Positions 26,990 through 37,365 of a DNA stretch of 64,000 nt are shown in pieces. The stretch spans positions 62,001 to 126,000 of the forward strand of contig JBGAPK010000010.1 in NCBI GenBank assembly GCA_044221315.1. The letters are read 5' to 3'. Each line of letters starts with the position of its first letter. The first letter of the stretch is position 1. The notes below the pieces were generated by a model. It was given only the letters and a program-made list of their open reading frames with translations. It did no database searches and was not told where the DNA came from. This DNA is from JAFEBO01 sp044221315. Lineage in GTDB: Bacteria; Planctomycetota; Phycisphaerae; Phycisphaerales; UBA1924. Made by a program: the position numbers and the translations under genes.

Positions 26990-27829
26990 ATGCCGCTCTT
27001 CCGATTTGGCCCCGTTGCCATTCTGCTCGGGTGTCTGCTTCCGTCCCAATCGCACGCTGACACCGCCATCTTTTCCAGCGACTTCAACTCCGCCATCCCA
27101 GCGGCAATCACTCCCGGGGCGGCGGCGCTGACGGGCGTACAGGGCTTCGCCGGCCTCGGCCCACCCTCGAGCCAGTTCGGCGGGATGTTCCTGCGAAGCC
27201 CCACCGGCAATGTCGTGACTCTCACGCTGAGCGGCCTGCCGTCCCACGCGTCGATCGGTCTTGATTTTCTTTTCGCCGCGATCGATTCCCTGGACGGCAC
27301 GGGGACATTCCCGCAGGGCGATTTCTTCAAGGTTACGCTCGACGGCGTGCAAGTCTTCCGCGAGTCCTTCGCGAACGCGATCGCGTCGCAGATCCAGAGC
27401 TACGTCCCGCCTCCGGGCGTCCAACTCGCGCGGCGCGTAAACCTTGGCTTCTCGGTGGGCGACTACTTTCTGGACAGCGCGTACGACCTTGGCGCCGATC
27501 CGGCCTTTCAGCACCTTTCGCATTCGGCATCAACAGCGATCGTGACTTTTCAAATGGAAGGGCCGGGCATCCAGCCGCTGACCGACGAATCCTGGGCGGT
27601 AGACAACCTTCGCGTGACGGTCGCGGGTTCCTGCCCCGGCGATTTCAACCACGACGGACTGGTCGACGACTTGGATTTTTCCATCTTCGTTGTCGCGTAC
27701 GACACCCTCGACTGCGCCGACCCGGGCATGCCAGCGGGCTGTCCGGCCGACCTCAACGGGGACCATCTGGTGGACGACTCCGATTTCGTAATATTTGCTG
27801 CGGCGTACGACGCCCTTGTCTGCCCCTGA
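26990..27829 (+). CDS. Secreted lectin-like beta-sandwich protein with dockerin-like tail
   Basis: 279 residues. A signal peptide covers 1-23 (ending SHA). The domain at about 24-210 contains SLxSHASIGLDFLFAAIDSLDG and GDFFKVTLDGVQVF, a pattern common to PEP-CTERM and planctomycete jelly-roll domains that close with WAVDNLRVTV. The tail has two Ca loops and four Cys and ends CP. The tail's nucleotide sequence around ctcgactgcgccgacccggg recurs in several neighbours. Extracellular carbohydrate or calcium binding is plausible but unproven. Confidence 0.8.
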   Translation: MPLFRFGPVAILLGCLLPSQSHADTAIFSSDFNSAIPAAITPGAAALTGVQGFAGLGPPSSQFGGMFLRSPTGNVVTLTLSGLPSHASIGLDFLFAAIDSLDGTGTFPQGDFFKVTLDGVQVFRESFANAIASQIQSYVPPPGVQLARRVNLGFSVGDYFLDSAYDLGADPAFQHLSHSASTAIVTFQMEGPGIQPLTDESWAVDNLRVTVAGSCPGDFNHDGLVDDLDFSIFVVAYDTLDCADPGMPAGCPADLNGDHLVDDSDFVIFAAAYDALVCP

Positions 27830-27914
27830 TCGGGCCGCGTTCGCCCTTCCCTTGGCGCGCCCGGTAGACTGCTGCAGGTTCCGTCACATTTCTTCTGAGC
27901 GAGGAGTGTGCCCG

Positions 27915-30419
27915 ATGATTGGCGTCTTTCGAACGGCTCACCTGGCGATCGCGATGCTCTCCGTCGGTGCGAACGCCGGCGAGTTCGACATGTTCAGAAG
28001 TCCCGGCGTGCCGTACCTGGGCGCACAGGCGCCAGTGACCAATCTCGCGGACGCTGCCGCGATCCGCAAATTCGCCGCCGAGTATCTCGCGGTCATCGCG
28101 GCGGGGAGCGAGGTGCGGTCCACGCTGTTCAAGCCCGGGCAGTCGCCGCAGGAGCACTCGAGGGATGTCGGGGCCGATGCGCAGAGCATCTATTTCTTTC
28201 AACCATCCGCCGACACGATCAACCTTGTCGTCAAGATGGTCGACGGCCTGGTCCTGCTCAAAGAAAGCAACGACGGTTCGTTTGGTCCTCCTGCGACCAT
28301 TTTCACGGGAACGCAGGAGCCCGTGGACGGCAACACCGTCGTCGTCGTAAGGCTCAATAGCGACTCGGCGCTTGATGTGGTTTCAGCGGGAACTAGGATC
28401 GAGCTGAACCCGCCGGTGGTCGAGGTGCATGCGATTCTCAATGACGGTACAGATCACTTCACGAATCCCCAGACGATCGCGATGCCCGACATGTTTTTTC
28501 TCACTTCGGTCGCGGGAGGCGACATCAACGGCGACGGGCGCCCGGAAGTGGTCATTTCTGGCGTCGGGTCGACGCGCATTCTTACTTCCCAGCCCAACGG
28601 AACGCTGCTGTATCTCGATACAACGAGCGGCCTGTCTCAAGCCGCCCCAACACCACCCCTTCCGGGCGCGGTCGGCGACTGTGCGCTCTTTGATCTCAAC
28701 AAGGACGGGCACGACGATCTCATTCTTCCGGCGAACGCGGGCGGCTTTTCGGTCCGCCTCGGCCAAGCGAACAACTCGCTCGGGGCGCCGGGTTCTTATT
28801 CCGGCCTGCACGCCCAGCGCATCCTCTGCGGCGACTTCAACTTCGACGGATTCAACGACGTGGCGATCGCGGGGGAAACCCCCGGAAAGCTCGCCATCTA
28901 CGACGGAGTGGCCGGAGGCGGGCTCGCGACTCCCAAAACAGTGGACGGACCCGCCAATCCCCGTCGCATTGGTTTCGTCGAGCCGTTTGCCGAGTTCTTT
29001 ACGTATCCGGCGTTCTTTGCCGTCCACCCGAATGAGGATGTCCTGCAGGGCTACGTGAGCACTCCGGCAGGCCCTGCAAGTGCGGACCGGCAGCTCTTCG
29101 TGGATAACACCGGAACTCGAATCGATCCGAGCGAGGCCGTGAAGGCCGACGTCAACGGCGACGGGTGGGACGACATTGTGACCATAGAGGTGGGCAATGA
29201 CCTTTTCTTTAGCCTGAACAAGACCGATGGAAGCGGTGAGCTGCTGCCGGCAAAGCAAGATCGTGTCACTTTTTCCCGCCACCTTGCGGCGCTTCCCCCG
29301 GCACCCGGGGCCGATGCCCGCCAGCGCATCGCGATCAACTTCGACGGCTCCGTAGCAGCTGGCGTGTTCAGGCTCAACTCTCAAGCGAATCCCACGGATT
29401 GGATCGTACAGCAGACGTTCAATCTGCCGCAGTTTGGGGTGGATGTTGCTTCAGGCGATATCAACGGTGACGGGCGCGCCGATCTCATCTACACCCACAC
29501 CAGCGGGCCCGCGGCATTCACCGTGGTCACGCAGGATGCTCTTGGCATGTTCACGGTCGGCTCGTCGTTCGGCCCGCCCGGCGCATGGTCGGTGGTGGCG
29601 CTGGGTGATCTTGACAGTGCGCATGGCCTCGATGTTGTGCTCGGAAACGGCACGTCGGGCGCGGTGCAGACTCTGCTGAACAACGGATCCGGCAGTTTTT
29701 CGGTGGCTCCGGGGGGCAGCGCGAGCTTTCCCCCGCCACTCTCGACGAATATCGCGTCCGGCGACTTTGATGGAGACGGCAGCACAGACATGGTGATCGG
29801 CGCGGGGCCCGCGGCGCTGAGCAACGGCTCGGTGCGGGTTCTCTACGGCGACGGCGCGGGCGGGTTCTCTGGCTCGCTGAATATCCCGGCGGTGGCTCCG
29901 GTCCCCTGTGTGTACGCAGCGGACAGCAACCACGACGGGCTGCCGGATATCCAGTTCGCGACCGTGCCCCCGCTGGCGTTTGGGGATGGCCGCTTCGGCG
30001 TGATCCTGAATTCAAATGCAGGGCTCCCCGCACTGCCGACCTCTTACCACTACATCTCCGGAGATCCCAAAGCAATCTTCGTTGCGGACCTCAAGAACCC
30101 GGTCGGCGGCGCCGGGCGCCTCTCATCGGCATCGCCGCTCACGGCGATCGCGGTCTCGAAGGTTTCCGCCACCCCGTATGAAGGACTGACGGTTCTGGAG
30201 GAGCTGCCGAGCTCTTCAACGTGTGCCGGCGATCTCGATGGCGACCAATTCGTCGACGACTCGGACTTCTCCATCTTCGTCGTCGCGTACGACATCCTCG
30301 ATTGCGCCGAACCAGCGATGCCAGCGGGCTGTCCGGCGGATCTCAACGGCGACCAGGTCGTGGACGACGCCGATTTCAGCATTTTCGTGGTCGCCTATAA
30401 CGCTCTTCTCTGCCCGTGA
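27915..30419 (+). CDS. Secreted VCBS/FG-GAP propeller protein with dockerin-like tail
   Basis: 834 residues from the ATG at 27915, which has GAGGAG 9 nt upstream and opens a signal peptide (IGVFRTAHLAIAMLSVGANA). An earlier in-frame ATG at 27795 overlaps the preceding gene and lacks a signal. At least seven Ca-loop repeats are visible: GDINGDGRPEVV, DLNKDGHDDLI, GDFNFDGFNDVA, DVNGDGWDDIV, GDINGDGRADLI, GDFDGDGSTDMV and DSNHDGLPDI. These are blades of an integrin-alpha/VCBS-type propeller. The tail is canonical with four Cys and ends CP. Probable role: a calcium-dependent extracellular binding protein. Confidence 0.85.
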   Translation: MIGVFRTAHLAIAMLSVGANAGEFDMFRSPGVPYLGAQAPVTNLADAAAIRKFAAEYLAVIAAGSEVRSTLFKPGQSPQEHSRDVGADAQSIYFFQPSADTINLVVKMVDGLVLLKESNDGSFGPPATIFTGTQEPVDGNTVVVVRLNSDSALDVVSAGTRIELNPPVVEVHAILNDGTDHFTNPQTIAMPDMFFLTSVAGGDINGDGRPEVVISGVGSTRILTSQPNGTLLYLDTTSGLSQAAPTPPLPGAVGDCALFDLNKDGHDDLILPANAGGFSVRLGQANNSLGAPGSYSGLHAQRILCGDFNFDGFNDVAIAGETPGKLAIYDGVAGGGLATPKTVDGPANPRRIGFVEPFAEFFTYPAFFAVHPNEDVLQGYVSTPAGPASADRQLFVDNTGTRIDPSEAVKADVNGDGWDDIVTIEVGNDLFFSLNKTDGSGELLPAKQDRVTFSRHLAALPPAPGADARQRIAINFDGSVAAGVFRLNSQANPTDWIVQQTFNLPQFGVDVASGDINGDGRADLIYTHTSGPAAFTVVTQDALGMFTVGSSFGPPGAWSVVALGDLDSAHGLDVVLGNGTSGAVQTLLNNGSGSFSVAPGGSASFPPPLSTNIASGDFDGDGSTDMVIGAGPAALSNGSVRVLYGDGAGGFSGSLNIPAVAPVPCVYAADSNHDGLPDIQFATVPPLAFGDGRFGVILNSNAGLPALPTSYHYISGDPKAIFVADLKNPVGGAGRLSSASPLTAIAVSKVSATPYEGLTVLEELPSSSTCAGDLDGDQFVDDSDFSIFVVAYDILDCAEPAMPAGCPADLNGDQVVDDADFSIFVVAYNALLCP

Positions 30420-30547
30420 ACGTTGAGCAGAGATCGAGCCTCGACACGGCAAGGCCGTCCGAAAACGCCTTTCCTTCTCCGCCGCGAGATTCAATCTGTC
30501 CGCGCGAGCTCGCTCCCGTGTACACTGGTCAAAGAGGGAGCCAATCC

Positions 30548-32464
30548 ATGCCCGCATCTTCGATTTTCCGCCGATCCATCGCGGCCGCTGGGTTCGCGTT
30601 CGCCGCGGCCGGTGCCCACGGCCAGACGATCACCAACATGGGGGTTCTCTCCGGCCACTCCGAGTCGTACGCGACCGGCATCAACGGCAACGGCACCGCG
30701 GTCTCCGGATATTCTACCGATCCCGTCGGCGGCATCACCCGCGCCACCCGCTGGACGAGCACCGGCGGCCTCCAGAATCTCGGCACTGTCATCCCGTCAC
30801 ACCTGACCTCCTTCGGCACCGCCATCAGCGATGACGGCGCCATCGTTGTTGGCAATTCCTACACCATCGGCATCGGCCAGCCCCTCCGCGCCTTCCGCTG
30901 GACCACCTCCGGCATGACTGGCCTGCCTCTGGGGAATTTCCACGATGAGGCCTTCGGCATCAGCGCCGACGGCAGCACCATCCTCGGGCAATCCAACTAC
31001 TACGCCGTGAAGTGGACCAACAGCGGCACCACGCTGAACTACCTCGGACAAATCCAGGCGGCCGGCACCGACTACACCGTCGGCTCCAACACCAACGGCA
31101 CGATCATCGGCGGGTTTGGCAGCTACAACGGATATCGCAACGCGGCTCTATGGCTGCCGCCGGCTCCGCCGCAGAATCTCGGCACGGTCTTTCCGAATTT
31201 GGATACCTGGGTGAGCGCCATGAGCCGCGATGGAAGCACCATGGTCGGATTCACCGGTTACGGGCTCTATCAGCAGCGCGCCATGAAGTGGACGCAGGCG
31301 ACCGGGCTTGTCGACATCGGTGTGCCGTCCTTCATCGCCGGGGATGAGGCGGTCTTCTCCGCCGTCACCTCCGAAGGCATCGCCTCCCTCGGCTGGGCCT
31401 CGTACAACGCGGTTCAGAAGGCGACGCACTGGACCGAGGTCGGCGGCTTCCAGGATCTCAACGGGTATCTGGCGGCCGCGGGTGTCAATCTCACCGGCTG
31501 GGATCTCACCGAGTGCACCGGCGTCAGCGCCGACGCCACCGCGCTCTGCGGCAACGGAAAGTACCTGGGCCAGAAGCGCGGCTGGATCGCACGGGGATTG
31601 CAGCCGGTCTGCGGCGCACTCATCTACGCCCAGCCGACAAACATCGAAGCGTGCGTGGGCACCAATCCGACGTTCCTCACGATCGCCTACGCGCCGACGT
31701 CCTTCGGCATCATCAAGTTCCAGTGGGCAAAGCTCGACACCAGCGTGGACCCTTCCGTCCTCGTTCCCCTCGCCAACGGCGCGACCGGGAGCGGCAGCAC
31801 TTTCTCCGGCGTGAAGACGCCCAACTTCACCATCAACAACGTTCAGCCCGGCGACGCCGGCCAGTACGCCTGCATCTTCAACGCCGGCTGCGGACAAAGC
31901 GTTTCTTTCATCGTGACGCTCACCGTTCAAACCGGGCCGCCCGTCGTTTTCTACAGTCCGACCAACCAGAGCACCTGCCCAACTGGCAACGTGCTTTTCC
32001 TCTGCGGATCCACAGGAACCAATCCGCCTCACACCTTCCAGTGGCAGTGCGAAACACCCGCCAACAGCAACAACTGGGTCGCGATCACGCCCGGCTCAAC
32101 ACTCCCCTCCTTCGGCGTCGCCGGCGGCAACGCGACCGGCACCAACGTCGGCGTCTTCAACATCGCCGCGGCCAATTCCCTCAACGCCCTCAACAACCGC
32201 AAAGTCCGCTGCTCCATCTCCAACTCCTGCGGCACCGTGTACACCGGCACCGCGATGATCAAGGTCTGCCTCGGCGATGACAACTGCGACGGCATTGTCG
32301 ATGACTCCGACTTCGTCAACTTCGCTCTCGCCTATGACCTCTTCGATTGCGCCGACCCCAACATGCCCCCCGGCTGCCCCGCCGACCTCAACGGCGACGG
32401 ATACGTGGACGATGCCGACTTTGTTCTGTTCGCCAATGCCTATGACGCTCTGCTCTGCCCATAA
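30548..32464 (+). CDS. Secreted HAF-repeat and Ig-domain protein with dockerin-like tail
   Basis: 638 residues from the ATG at 30548 (GAGGGAG eight nt upstream). A signal peptide covers about 1-26 (ending HGQ). Residues 27-345 hold about seven HAF-type repeats (GINGNGTAVSGYS, AISDDGAIVVGNS, GISADGSTILGQS, AMSRDGSTMVGFTG and similar), a propeller-like extracellular repeat. Two immunoglobulin-like regions follow (about 355-460 and 465-570), the first with GDAGQYACIFNAGC typical of I-set-like strands and Cys pairs. The four-Cys tail ends CP; its first loop reads DDNCDGIVDDSDF. Likely structural or binding. Confidence 0.83.
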   Translation: MPASSIFRRSIAAAGFAFAAAGAHGQTITNMGVLSGHSESYATGINGNGTAVSGYSTDPVGGITRATRWTSTGGLQNLGTVIPSHLTSFGTAISDDGAIVVGNSYTIGIGQPLRAFRWTTSGMTGLPLGNFHDEAFGISADGSTILGQSNYYAVKWTNSGTTLNYLGQIQAAGTDYTVGSNTNGTIIGGFGSYNGYRNAALWLPPAPPQNLGTVFPNLDTWVSAMSRDGSTMVGFTGYGLYQQRAMKWTQATGLVDIGVPSFIAGDEAVFSAVTSEGIASLGWASYNAVQKATHWTEVGGFQDLNGYLAAAGVNLTGWDLTECTGVSADATALCGNGKYLGQKRGWIARGLQPVCGALIYAQPTNIEACVGTNPTFLTIAYAPTSFGIIKFQWAKLDTSVDPSVLVPLANGATGSGSTFSGVKTPNFTINNVQPGDAGQYACIFNAGCGQSVSFIVTLTVQTGPPVVFYSPTNQSTCPTGNVLFLCGSTGTNPPHTFQWQCETPANSNNWVAITPGSTLPSFGVAGGNATGTNVGVFNIAAANSLNALNNRKVRCSISNSCGTVYTGTAMIKVCLGDDNCDGIVDDSDFVNFALAYDLFDCADPNMPPGCPADLNGDGYVDDADFVLFANAYDALLCP

Positions 32465-32525
32465 CTTCAGTGGCATCGGCGGCCGCGTTCCGACGGAGAA
32501 TTCCCGCCAATCCCGATGAAATGGC

Positions 32526-32554
32526 TTGGGAAACCGACCTCCAGCCGGTATTCT
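32526..32554 (+). promoter_or_regulatory. Promoter-like -35/-10 pair
   Basis: TTGGGA and TATTCT are separated by 17 bp. The -10 ends 22 bp before the ATG at 32577, a good distance for a short leader. Confidence 0.5.
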
Positions 32555-32576
32555 CGGCGGCGGGAGATCGACCGGT

Positions 32577-34328
32577 ATGAACATGCATCACTTGGGGGCG
32601 GTGGGTACGGGGCTGATCGCGGCGATTGGTGTGGGATTCGGCGCCATGAACACGGCCCGCGCGCAGACTTGCGGCTCGCAGTGGCTGAGCGGCGCGATGC
32701 CGAGCACCAACGGACCGGTCTATGCCACCATCATGTGGGACCCGGATGGCCCCGGACCGGCACAGGCGGCCCTCGTCGCCGGCGGCTCCTTCACGCTCGC
32801 GGGAACGGTCGGGGTTTCAAATCTTGCTATGTGGGACGGAATCGTCTGGAAGGACGTCGGCGGAGGTGTTGCGGGCACGCTCCATGGCGCGACCGTCGTC
32901 AAGGCCCTCGCCGTCATGCCGAATGGAGACCTTGTCGTCGGCGGCGCGTTCGACACGGCCGGCGCGGGCCCGGGTCAGATCGCGGCGCCGTGTATCGCGC
33001 GATACAACGGAACGTCGTGGGCGCCGATGGGCCTGGGCGTGCCGCAGAATGCGTACAGCGTTCTTGGCCTCTCCGTTCGGCCCAACGGCGACCTGCTCGC
33101 GCTCGGCGGCATCTTTGTGAATTCCGACGCGGCGAGCACAACGGCAGGCCCGCTCGCGAAATGGAACGACGCTGGCCCGCACCTTTGGACGGATTTCGGA
33201 GCGCCGGTGGCCCTGCCCTCAATGGAATCGTTCCGCGCGGTCCGCGCGCTGACGAATGGAGATGTCGTCATCGCGGGCGTTCAGGGGTCGACACCGGGTG
33301 CTTCGGCCGCCTGGCGATGGGATTACCCCACCGAAACATGGCAGAACTTCGGCAGCGGCGTCGGCGGCACGGCGCCACTCAATCAGGTCTTTTCGATTCT
33401 GGAACTCGCCGGCGGCGACATCGTCCTTGCCGGCAATTTCACCAATGCCGGAGGCCTGGCCGTCAACAGCATCGCCCGCTGGAACGGTTCGCAGTTTTTC
33501 GCGTACGGCACGGGCATCCGCTGGCCGGCGCAGCCGTTTCAGCTCGCCGTGCGAGCGCTCGCGCAAATGCCCAACGGGGACATTGTCGCCGGCGGCAACT
33601 TTGATCCCAACGACCCGGGCGGCCAGCGCATCACCCGCTGGAACGGCTCGGGCTGGGCGCGCCTGCCCGGCGGGGCGCAGAACCCCGTCTTCGCGCTGCT
33701 GAACGCTCCGGGTGAGGAACTGATCATCGCCGGCGAATACACCTCCGCGGGCGGGTCGTTTGCGAACAAGTACATCGCCCGTTTCACCGATACGGGCGCG
33801 CCGTGGGCGGCGCTCCAGCCTGCGGCACAGTCGGCCGCTGCCGGCGAGACGGTCGTGCTGACCGCAACCCCGGCACGCGGCTATGTCAACGTTTCGGTGC
33901 AATGGAAACGCAACGGCGTCAACATCTCGGACGGAGCCGGCGGATCATCGGTCGGCGGCGGAACCGTGAGCGGTGCCGCGTCGTCCCTTGCCTCACCCAC
34001 AAACGGCTCGCCGACGACGCTGACAATCACCGGCATCCAGCCGAGCGATAGCGGTTCTTACGTCGCGGTCTTTACCAATGCCTGCGGAAGCGGGCCTTCT
34101 CTTTCCGCCTCCGTTTCCGTCCCGTCGCCCTGCCCCGCCGATCTGAATGGCGATGGCCAGGTGGACGACGCGGACTTCGTGATTTTCGTCAATGCCTACG
34201 ACATCCTGGACTGTGCCGACCCGTCCATGCCTCCCAGCTGCCCGGCCGACCTAAATCAGGACGGCGTCGTCGACGACGCCGACTTTGTTGTGTTCGTGGC
34301 CGCCTACAACGAATTGCTCTGCCCGTAA
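32577..34328 (+). CDS. Secreted propeller and Ig-domain protein with dockerin-like tail
   Basis: 583 residues from the ATG at 32577, preceded by GGGAG and a well-spaced promoter-like element. A signal peptide covers about 1-29 (ending ARAQ). Residues 30-395 contain six propeller blades of the pattern NGDLVVGGAFDTAG ... IARYNGTSWAPMG. An Ig-like domain (about 400-510) carries VQWKRNGVNISDGAG and SDSGSYVAVFTNACG. The canonical tail ends CP. The domain order (propeller, Ig, tail) parallels the preceding HAF protein, so the two may be functional variants. No catalytic motif is visible. Confidence 0.82.
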   Translation: MNMHHLGAVGTGLIAAIGVGFGAMNTARAQTCGSQWLSGAMPSTNGPVYATIMWDPDGPGPAQAALVAGGSFTLAGTVGVSNLAMWDGIVWKDVGGGVAGTLHGATVVKALAVMPNGDLVVGGAFDTAGAGPGQIAAPCIARYNGTSWAPMGLGVPQNAYSVLGLSVRPNGDLLALGGIFVNSDAASTTAGPLAKWNDAGPHLWTDFGAPVALPSMESFRAVRALTNGDVVIAGVQGSTPGASAAWRWDYPTETWQNFGSGVGGTAPLNQVFSILELAGGDIVLAGNFTNAGGLAVNSIARWNGSQFFAYGTGIRWPAQPFQLAVRALAQMPNGDIVAGGNFDPNDPGGQRITRWNGSGWARLPGGAQNPVFALLNAPGEELIIAGEYTSAGGSFANKYIARFTDTGAPWAALQPAAQSAAAGETVVLTATPARGYVNVSVQWKRNGVNISDGAGGSSVGGGTVSGAASSLASPTNGSPTTLTITGIQPSDSGSYVAVFTNACGSGPSLSASVSVPSPCPADLNGDGQVDDADFVIFVNAYDILDCADPSMPPSCPADLNQDGVVDDADFVVFVAAYNELLCP

Positions 34329-34484
34329 CTTCGGGCCGGGCCACGCCGCAACCGCAAGACCCGCGCGCGAACGCCGCCCCGACGCGACCACCCCCGGCGG
34401 GGCTGTCGATCTCTGCAAGCGCATCGCGTCTCCTCGCGACCCGGCTGCGGTCGCGTGAGCGATCTTGTCGTCGCGTTTTTGTGT

Positions 34485-34512
34485 TTGCCCGCCCAACGCG
34501 GCGCGGTAGGCT
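34485..34512 (+). promoter_or_regulatory. Promoter-like -35/-10 pair
   Basis: TTGCCC and TAGGCT are separated by 16 bp, just upstream of the laminin-B gene's AGGAGGGAAAG Shine-Dalgarno. Confidence 0.4.
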
Positions 34513-34533
34513 ATTCCGAGGAGGGAAAGATCC

Positions 34534-35316
34534 ATGGTTCATCGCGAGCTCAGCGTCTTCTTTGCTGTTTCGGCTTGCCTTGCAGGCACGGTCACGGCCG
34601 ACATCCTCGGCACCTTTGACGCAGGCACAGAGGGTTGGCTTGTCTCCGGACCCGATCCCGCGAGCCACATCGGCCTGCAGTCGCTCTCGACAACGAATCC
34701 CAACTGGGATGCCGGCTCGCTCCGGATCGGCGACCAATACAACTGGACCTGGGTGAAGGCTCCGGCGCTGTTCCTTGGGAACCAGGGAGGCGCCCTCGGC
34801 AAGACAATGTCGTGGGACATTCTCATCCGGGCGAGCGACGACTTTGCATATCCGGCGGTCGCGCTCGTCGGGGCAAACGTGACCCTCTACTTCGATACGG
34901 AGTCACCACCCGTAGGGACATGGCACCACGCGGAAATACCGCTGACGCAAGGCGGCTGGCGTGTGAATCACTGGAGCGCCGGCGCATTCGCAACCCAAGC
35001 GCAGTTGCTTGAGGTCCTCTCAGACCTCCGGGCTCTTTACATAATGACCGAGTGGAAAACGGGCCCCGACGACACCAACCTCGATAACGTCTTCTTTCCA
35101 GGTACCGCCGCGAGCGATTGCCCCGGCGATCTGAACCACGACGGCCAGGTCGATGATGCCGACTTCGTCATCTTCGTCGGCGCGTACAACATCCTCGACT
35201 GCGCCGACCTGTCGATGCCGGCGGGCTGCCCGGCCGATCTCACCAGGGACGGCGTCGTGGAAGATGCGGACTTTGTGGTGTTCGTTGCCGCGTACAACGA
35301 ATTGGTTTGCCCATGA
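34534..35316 (+). CDS. Secreted laminin B-like domain protein with dockerin-like tail
   Basis: 260 residues, with GAGGAGGGAAAG upstream of the ATG. A signal peptide covers 1-22 (ending VTA). Residues 23-190 match the laminin B (domain IV) pattern: FDAGTEGW at the start, APALFLGNQGGALGKTMSWDI, VALVGANVTLYFDT and a closing LYIMTEW ... DTNLDNVFF. In animals this is an extracellular-matrix module; bacterial copies are found in exported planctomycete proteins. The four-Cys tail ends CP, with a Glu in the second loop (VVEDADF). Probable role: beta-sandwich binding. Confidence 0.85.
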   Translation: MVHRELSVFFAVSACLAGTVTADILGTFDAGTEGWLVSGPDPASHIGLQSLSTTNPNWDAGSLRIGDQYNWTWVKAPALFLGNQGGALGKTMSWDILIRASDDFAYPAVALVGANVTLYFDTESPPVGTWHHAEIPLTQGGWRVNHWSAGAFATQAQLLEVLSDLRALYIMTEWKTGPDDTNLDNVFFPGTAASDCPGDLNHDGQVDDADFVIFVGAYNILDCADLSMPAGCPADLTRDGVVEDADFVVFVAAYNELVCP

Positions 35317-35435
35317 CTGTCGGCCCTTGGCGGACATCCGAGACTTTTTGCTTGCGTGCGCGGCGCCGGCTTGCCAAACTATTGGCTGTGAGCGGAATGG
35401 AGATTGGAGACGCACGCCCCAAACGGAGAGGCTGC

Positions 35436-37268
35436 ATGTTCGCCAAGGTTACAGCGCTGATCGGCACATCACTTCTGTGCTCCCAAGCCGCTTTCGGTTT
35501 GTTCGGGTACTACTCCACCGTGATCATCAGGGAGGGCGATCAAGCCCCCGGATTGCCGCTAGGAAATACGGTGACTTCCTTGTTTCTACCGCCATCCATC
35601 CGCGGGAAGAAGGTCGCCTTCGTCACAGAACGGGCAGGCCCCAACACCGGGCCGGGAGGGCAGGATCAGGCCGTCTATCTGGCCGATCTTCAGACCATCG
35701 CGAACATCTTTCTTTTGAACGACAGCGACGTTGCGCCGGTCAATGCGATGCCCGGATCGGTCATCGAGGGATTCCGCTACGCCGCACCGACATCCGCCCA
35801 GGGCGGCGGCGTCTCCGTTAGCCTTGCGGGCGCGGGCGGCAGTCGGATCGCATTTCTTTCCTCCACAAATTCGACCTCGAGCGTGGTGCTCGACTCGAAC
35901 ACGGCGATCCCCAACTCCGGCGGCAGGACTTTCAAGAGCATCGACGACGTCACCTTCTCCGACAACCCGGCGCAGGCTCTCTTCGGCGGCAGCCTCAACT
36001 CGCCCTCGGAAATAGGCAACCGCTTCAGCATTCTGGCGACCAGCGCAACCGGGGTTCATGTCGCGGCGCAACCGGGAATGGCGCTTACCCCCCTTCACGG
36101 CAGCGCCTGCACGATCGATGCGGTGAGCGGTTCATTGCTGGGGCCCGCGCCGTCGGGGTCGCGTGCATACGGGCTCGTGTGGGGATTAGCCAAGACGTCC
36201 GGGAGTGAATTCGGTGTTTTCACCATGCGGGTCGATTGGGTCGACACCGAGACGCCGACGGCGACCGCCATCGCCGGGCCGATGCCCGCCTCCCCGCCGG
36301 CGCTTTCGGCCGGGACGGTGCTGTTTTTCAGCCAGGTCGGTGCGGGCACCGGCAATCGGGCCGCGATCACGATGACCATCGACCGGCCCGGCATGTCCCA
36401 GAGCGAAGAGACGGCGGTGCTCGACCTCTCCACGCCGGACCCGTGGAGTTCGGCCACACGCCTGCTTCCGCCGAGCGCGCCCGTCTTGCAGTCGCCCTCC
36501 ACGGCAGGCTTCGTGCCTTCGGGAACGGTCGTTGCCGGGCACTCCAGCCGCATGTACTTCAGCACCAACAGGTTCTACGGAAATCTGACCGTCCGCAGAC
36601 CCGACAACCAGACGCGGATCGCCTTCGCTTCGATGGACACGATGCCCCGCCGCCACACCGGCGCGACCCAGTCACTGGCCTCGGAGGCCAAGGCGCTCCT
36701 CCTCACCCAGGCGCCCGCGCCCTCGCTGTCCGGACCCACAATCTCGAGCATCAACAAGATCAATACGTCGGAGGACGGATACGCGCTCGTCGAAGTGACA
36801 CTGGCCGGAACGGGAGTCGTCAGTTCCAACAACACGGCGTGGTACCTCTGCTCGCCCGACGACGAAGTTGTCCTCGTGCTGCGCAAGGGCCAGAACCTTG
36901 AGATCTCGCCGGGGGTCACCAAGACCCTGAACGCGGTCAGTTACTTCTACAACGCCGGCGCGGGTGATGGACGCCCCAACTCCCTTGGAACGCAAGGAGC
37001 TTGGGTCTTCCAGGCCTCGCTCGCCGGCTTCAGCACGACCGCGCTCTTCGCTATTCAGGTCAATCCGCAATGCCCGGCCGACCTGAACGGCGACGGCCAG
37101 GTCGATGACGCCGACTTTGTCGTTTTCGTAGAGGCTTACAACATCCTCGACTGCGCCGATCCGGCGATGCCGGCAGGTTGTCCCGCGGACCTGAACGGAG
37201 ATTCACTCGTGGCCGATGCGGACTTTGTCGTCTTTGTTGCCGCATACAACGAATTGGTCTGCCCGTAG
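35436..37268 (+). CDS. Secreted protein of unknown fold with dockerin-like tail
   Basis: 610 residues from the ATG at 35436 (GGAGAGG upstream; signal peptide FAKVTALIGTSLLCSQAAFG). A longer in-frame start at 35307 overlaps the previous gene and lacks a signal. The body (about 22-540) begins REGDQAPGLPLGNTV and GKKVAFVTE, matching planctomycete proteins whose repeats report intervals or values (DxAPG ... VAF). The remainder is beta-rich and probably a propeller. The canonical tail ends CP, with Ala in place of one loop Asp (SLVADADF). I cannot assign a function. An orphan half-tail lies about 100 bp downstream. Confidence 0.78.
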   Translation: MFAKVTALIGTSLLCSQAAFGLFGYYSTVIIREGDQAPGLPLGNTVTSLFLPPSIRGKKVAFVTERAGPNTGPGGQDQAVYLADLQTIANIFLLNDSDVAPVNAMPGSVIEGFRYAAPTSAQGGGVSVSLAGAGGSRIAFLSSTNSTSSVVLDSNTAIPNSGGRTFKSIDDVTFSDNPAQALFGGSLNSPSEIGNRFSILATSATGVHVAAQPGMALTPLHGSACTIDAVSGSLLGPAPSGSRAYGLVWGLAKTSGSEFGVFTMRVDWVDTETPTATAIAGPMPASPPALSAGTVLFFSQVGAGTGNRAAITMTIDRPGMSQSEETAVLDLSTPDPWSSATRLLPPSAPVLQSPSTAGFVPSGTVVAGHSSRMYFSTNRFYGNLTVRRPDNQTRIAFASMDTMPRRHTGATQSLASEAKALLLTQAPAPSLSGPTISSINKINTSEDGYALVEVTLAGTGVVSSNNTAWYLCSPDDEVVLVLRKGQNLEISPGVTKTLNAVSYFYNAGAGDGRPNSLGTQGAWVFQASLAGFSTTALFAIQVNPQCPADLNGDGQVDDADFVVFVEAYNILDCADPAMPAGCPADLNGDSLVADADFVVFVAAYNELVCP

Positions 37269-37365
37269 GAGGATCGGCCGGGCATCCCGCAATTCGCCGC
37301 AGTCGCCTCGAACCTGTCTTCGGATCGCGCCGTTCTCGGCTGCACCATGATCGACCGCTCCGGGC